A program made the position numbers and the translations under genes. Below, piece after piece: positions 60,409 to 64,000 of a DNA stretch of 64,000 nt. Position 1 is the stretch's first letter. Each line of letters opens with the position of its first letter. This DNA comes from Hofstenia miamia. Its lineage: Eukaryota; Xenacoelomorpha; Acoela. Under the pieces are notes generated by a model. That model was not told the DNA's origin. It saw only the letters and a program-made list of their open reading frames with translations, and searched no databases. The stretch covers positions 330,028 to 394,027 of the forward strand of contig SCFE01000048.1 of the NCBI GenBank assembly GCA_004352715.1, given 5' to 3'.

Positions 60409-61171
60409 TTAATTTGTCGAAACATTTACAAGAACTTCGGGGTTTTCCATTGGAACGGAGTCTCCCGTCACCTTACTATTACCATTGCTTAAATTACCAT
60501 TTAAATCATTTACATACAACAAGAAAAATAGAGGTCCTAAAATAGTTCCTTGTGTAACACCTTTGTAAGTTTTACGCCAGTTAGAATATATACCACTTAG
60601 CTTTACTCTTTGAAAACGATCACTTAAGTAGCACCTTACTAAATTTATACTATTAGAGTCGAAACCAATGTTCTTATGAAGATAAGTGTTTATTTGGTCA
60701 AATATTAGTTTTTTGAAGATTTTGCAAAAGGCAAAATGATTGAAATAGGCCAGTAATTGCAACATTTTAGAGGGTTATCTCTTTTATATATGGGAGTAAC
60801 AGCAGCTAATTTTAAAATTGATGGAAAGTTATTTAGTTTTATGCAGTGATTGATGATATGGCATAAAGGACTACTAATAATTAATTTTGCACAAACTTTA
60901 ATACACCATGCCGGTATTTCAGAAGCTCCGCTTGATTTATTAACTTTTAGTTTATTTATTGCTTGAAGGACTTCGCATCGGGTCACAAATCGGAATGAAA
61001 AATAATTTTGAGCAAGTTTGTAGTTAGATTTTTCAAGTGTAAGTGGCACAGAAGGTCCCAAGTATTTGCCTAGGTTAATGAATTGATCATTGAATGCATT
61101 AGCAATATCCTTGGATTTAGTAATATTCCACCATCAGTAACCACAGCAGTTGTGGTGAATTGCAATGGGGT
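60409..61171 (-). pseudogene. LINE family A, second copy with catalytic deletion
   Basis: From about 61125 the minus strand reads KDIANAFNDQFINLGKYLG, SVPLTLEKSNYKLAQNYFSF, KRDNPLKCCNYWPISI and FDQINTYLHKNIGFDSNSIN, jumping from the fingers straight to RCYLSDRFQRVKLSGIYSNW and motif B GVTQGTILGP. About 185 bp present in the 45-47 kb copy (46753-46938), including motif A DFSKAFD, is deleted. It cannot encode an active enzyme. Confidence 0.83.
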
Positions 61172-61195
61172 TCCAACCTCTTTCTCTTTTCGTTT
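61172..61195 (+). other. 24-bp patch shared with LINE copy D at an A/B junction
   Basis: Identical to 62994-63017 in the same orientation, although A and B here are minus strand and D is plus strand. At the other locus (47430-47455) this position has unrelated sequence. Confidence 0.7.
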
Positions 61196-62290
61196 ATAAC
61201 TTATTTTAAGAAATGCATTGACATCTCAATTAGCACAAGTAACTTTTTCAAAAATATTAAGTGATATGCTAAATAGCAATATGGTGCAAATGAAATTGCT
61301 GCTAGATTATTAGAATATATATTGAAATTTTGCAAAAGAATGCATTCTATATTTATTCGCTTTATAAGCCTGCGTGCTCAGAGTTGCTAAAGCAAATGTA
61401 GTAGTGGCTGTAACACAATCTCTTCTTCAAAATAACGCCAAATTTAGTTGCCTCTGTGATGTCATGTGACAAGAAATCCATTTATTTAATTTGTTGTTCT
61501 ACAACAACCCTTATGAATGAGAGGGTCAAATATCAAACTTGAATCAAAAGTAACATCTAAATAATATAAACGATTTCCGGAATTTGGTATTTTTTACTAT
61601 CAGACGTATTTTACGACGATTTTTATGAAGATTAAGTAAAAATTCCAGTTTTTAGAATAAATTTGTATTTATGCTTTGAATGTCATTCATAGTGATTGAA
61701 AGCTTAATTTATTTTGGTGTGTTGCTCTATCATCAGATTAGTCTCAGTATGAATTTCATATTTATATAAATATTAAGAGTAAGGTGTCTAGAATAGATAC
61801 CATTTTGATATGAAGCCAATTCGAAAAACTTGATATTAGACCGTTGAAGTCTGTTAATAAGATAATTTGGGACAAAACGTCCGCCGTCATTGCCCATGGG
61901 TATGCATTTTAATTTTTCATATATTTTATGATTGATTTGGAAAGATGCAAGCAAGCAATTGCGACAGTTTCTTATCCAGGAAATTCCTCCAGTGCTCAGA
62001 AGTTTGGGTAAGTGCAGCGATAGAAGAACAATGTTTTTGAAATCCAAATTGTGCATCAGATTTTTATTATATTTTTACATGTGTTCGTAAATTTGTTCAG
62101 GTAAAATTCTCTCAAATATTTGACTAATTGAGGAAGTTATCGATGGTCAATAATTTGAGGGAACATTTTCAAAAAGATTTTTAAAAGCCAGTGTTACATG
62201 AGTATTTTTAGAATGTCAGAAAATTTCTTAATTTTGATGCATTCATTAAAAATAAAACTTAATCGCTTAATACTAATTACAACGAGTTCA
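61196..62290 (-). pseudogene. LINE family B, degenerate RT (copy 3, mosaic)
   Basis: Same RT pieces as copy 1 (HNLDFKNIVLLSLHLPKLL, KIYEKLKCIPMGNDGGRFV). Diagnostic differences show the left part (to about 61545) matching copy 2 at 47456 and the right part matching copy 1 at 44760-45495. Confidence 0.82.
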
Positions 62291-62909
62291 TTCATAATAG
62301 AATAGAATAGAATTTCTTACTAAATGTAGTACANNNNNNNNNNNNNNNNNNNNNNNNNNNNNNNNNNNNNNNNNNNNNNNNNNNNNNNNNNNNNNNNNNN
62401 NNNNNNNNNNNNNNNNNNNNNNNNNNNNNNNNNNNNNNNNNNNNNNNNNNNNNNNNNNNNNNNNNNNNNNNNNNNNNNNNNNNNNNNNNNNNNNNNNNAG
62501 ATAAGTGTTTATTTGGTCAAATATTAGTTTTTGGAAGATTTTTGCAAAATGCGAGCTAATTGAAATAGGTCGGTAATAGAAACATTTTAGAGGGTTGTCT
62601 CGTTTATATATGGGAGTAACATTAGCTAATTTTAAAATTGATGGAAAGTTATTTAGTTTTATGCAGTGATTGATGATATGGCATAAAGGACTACTAATTA
62701 ATTTTGCACAAACTTTAATACACCATGCCGGTATTTCAGAAGCTCCGCTTGATTTATTAACTTTTAGTTTATTTATTGCTTGAAGGACTTCGCATCGGGT
62801 CACAAATCGGAATGAAAAATAATTTTGAGCAAGTTTGTAGTTAGATTTTTCAAGTGTAAGTGGCACCGAAGATCCCAAGTATTTGCCTAGGTTAATGAAT
62901 TGATCATTG
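62291..62909 (-). pseudogene. LINE family A, third copy, interrupted by gap
   Basis: Begins at the 3' pentamer tail (GAATA x3, 62298-62313) and resumes after N (62334-62498) in the RT fingers (SSHFAKIFQKLIFDQINTY), running to FINLGKYLGSSVPL near 62870. In the 45-47 kb copy the two flanks are about 1.4 kb apart, so the 165-N gap is too small or hides a deletion. It ends at 62909 at a head-to-head junction with copy D. Confidence 0.82.
62334..62498. other. Assembly gap (165 N)
   Basis: N run within LINE A copy 3. Confidence 0.98.
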
Positions 62910-64000
62910 CAATGCTTTCAATGAAGTTTTCATAAATTTAGGAAACTACAACGGTATGAATGTACCTTTTTGCCTTGATAAACCCAAAGGAACTCCAACC
63001 TCTTTCTCTTTTCGTTTTGCAACAAAATATGAAATCAAAGTCGATACAATGTTTAAAAAATAAATCCAGTGAACCCTCTCTAATACCATCGTGGTTTCTA
63101 AAACTCTCAGATGACTTAATAGCTGAACCAATATGTTACATTTTAAATTATTGTATAAAACACTACTTTTTTTCAGATGAATTAAAATTAGCAAATATAA
63201 CACAATTATTTAAAAGAAATGATCCCGAAAATTTCGAAAATTATAAACCCATTTCCATCACATCTCCAATCAGCAAAATTTTTGAACGAATTCTTTTTAA
63301 TCAAATTAACGAGCATCTTTGTAAACATGATCTCTACTCCAAAACACAATATGGTTTTCGTAAAGGTATTTCTACGAGCGACGCTTTAATACAAGCTAAA
63401 GAAAAATGGCGATCAACAATAAATGATAATGAATACTCAGCAATTGTTTGCTTAGACCTCTCGAAAGCTTTCGATTCTATAAACCGCAGTATCTTACTAC
63501 AAAAAATTAAATTTCCAGGTTTTTCTAATGACAGCATAGGTCTTATCTCCAGTTACTTATACAATGGCATGCAAAGAGTTAAAATTAATGAATCTTTTTC
63601 AGATTGAGTATGCACTAAAAATGGGGTTCCTCAGGGTGCAATTTTGGGTCCATTGTTATTTAATGTTTACATAAATGATTTGTCAGAGCAAGTAACATGT
63701 AACGTTATACAATATGCAGATGACACAATATTATTTCATTCTAATGAATTTCCCGAAAAAGCGGTTCAAACTCTCGAAACAAACTGTGCTTCTCTTGCTA
63801 AATATTTTGCTTCCATAAAACTAAGAGTAAATCCACTAAAAACTCAATTCTGTATTGTTAAATCAAAAACTAAATCTACTGATACTTCAAAACACAAACT
63901 TAATTTCAACGGCATTCAAATAAAACAGGTTGAGTCTTTTAAGTACCTCGGAATAATTTTTGACATAAATCTAAATTTTGAAGAGCAACTAAATCATGTT
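62910..64000 (+). pseudogene. LINE copy D reverse transcriptase, runs off the window
   Basis: Begins at NAFNEVFINLGNYNGMNV, homologous to the start of A, with a frameshift near 63055. Then follow CYILNYCIKHYFFSDELKLA, FENYKPISITSPISKIFERI, TQYGFRKGISTSDALIQAKE, motif A CLDLSKAFDSIN, SYLYNGMQRVKINESFSD, a TGA at 63605 where relatives have Trp, motif B NGVPQGAILGPLLFNVYIND, motif C QYADDTILF (YADD intact), KLRVNPLKTQFCIV and VESFKYLGIIFDINLNFEEQ. Only one nonsense codon and one shift are seen, so it is fairly young. Endonuclease and ORF1 are missing on the 5' side. It is a CR1/L2-like relative of A and C. Confidence 0.9.

Overview
The window looks like an AT-rich nuclear genome of an invertebrate animal. 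The reasons are a metazoan-type spliced exon of glyoxalase I, an initiator-Met tRNA gene with a pol III oligo-T terminator, short-intron genes with GT-AG sites, long (TA)n microsatellites, and animal-type transposons: CR1/L2-like LINEs, Tc1/mariner, hAT-like MITEs and a DUF4218/CACTA-like transposase paired with a DUF4806 gene. I cannot name the species. There are ten N gaps. Five are flanked by (TA)n tracts, and two 21-N gaps are each flanked by exact duplicated sequence, which looks like overlapping contig ends.

Layout. 1-20 kb is almost gene-free: TA microsatellites, a Tc1-like scrap (8.5 kb), one weak EF-hand-like candidate exon (10.6 kb), a possible hAT element (13.0-13.6 kb) and a well-bounded 372-bp hAT-like MITE with 8-bp target duplications (19663-20034). 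20-30 kb holds a broken LINE reverse transcriptase, a mariner remnant sitting inside a TA tract (21397-22152) and a second mariner-superfamily remnant (28.7-29.3 kb). 30-36 kb shows only small repeats. 36-52 kb is a LINE graveyard, mostly minus strand: pieces of two related families (called A and B here), a younger plus-strand copy (C), an endonuclease domain, an esterase-type ORF1 and a DUF4817-type mariner fragment.

52.9-59.2 kb is the most gene-like part, all minus strand: the last exon of GLO1, an initiator tRNA-Met gene, a seven-exon DUF4806 pseudogene and, 135 bp upstream of it, a two-exon transposase pseudogene. A 397-bp hairpin element lies just beyond, bounded by TA tracts. 59.6-64 kb returns to LINE sequence: a subrepeat array, a second copy of the A-B-A arrangement, and a plus-strand copy (D) that runs off the window.

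The most unusual points are the same-strand transposase/DUF4806 pair with all splice sites kept but several inactivating mutations; the tandem A-B LINE arrangement with a period of about 3.07 kb, seen at two loci with one mosaic copy; and TIR elements bounded by TA microsatellites. Apart from the GLO1 exon and possibly the tRNA, I see no intact host gene.
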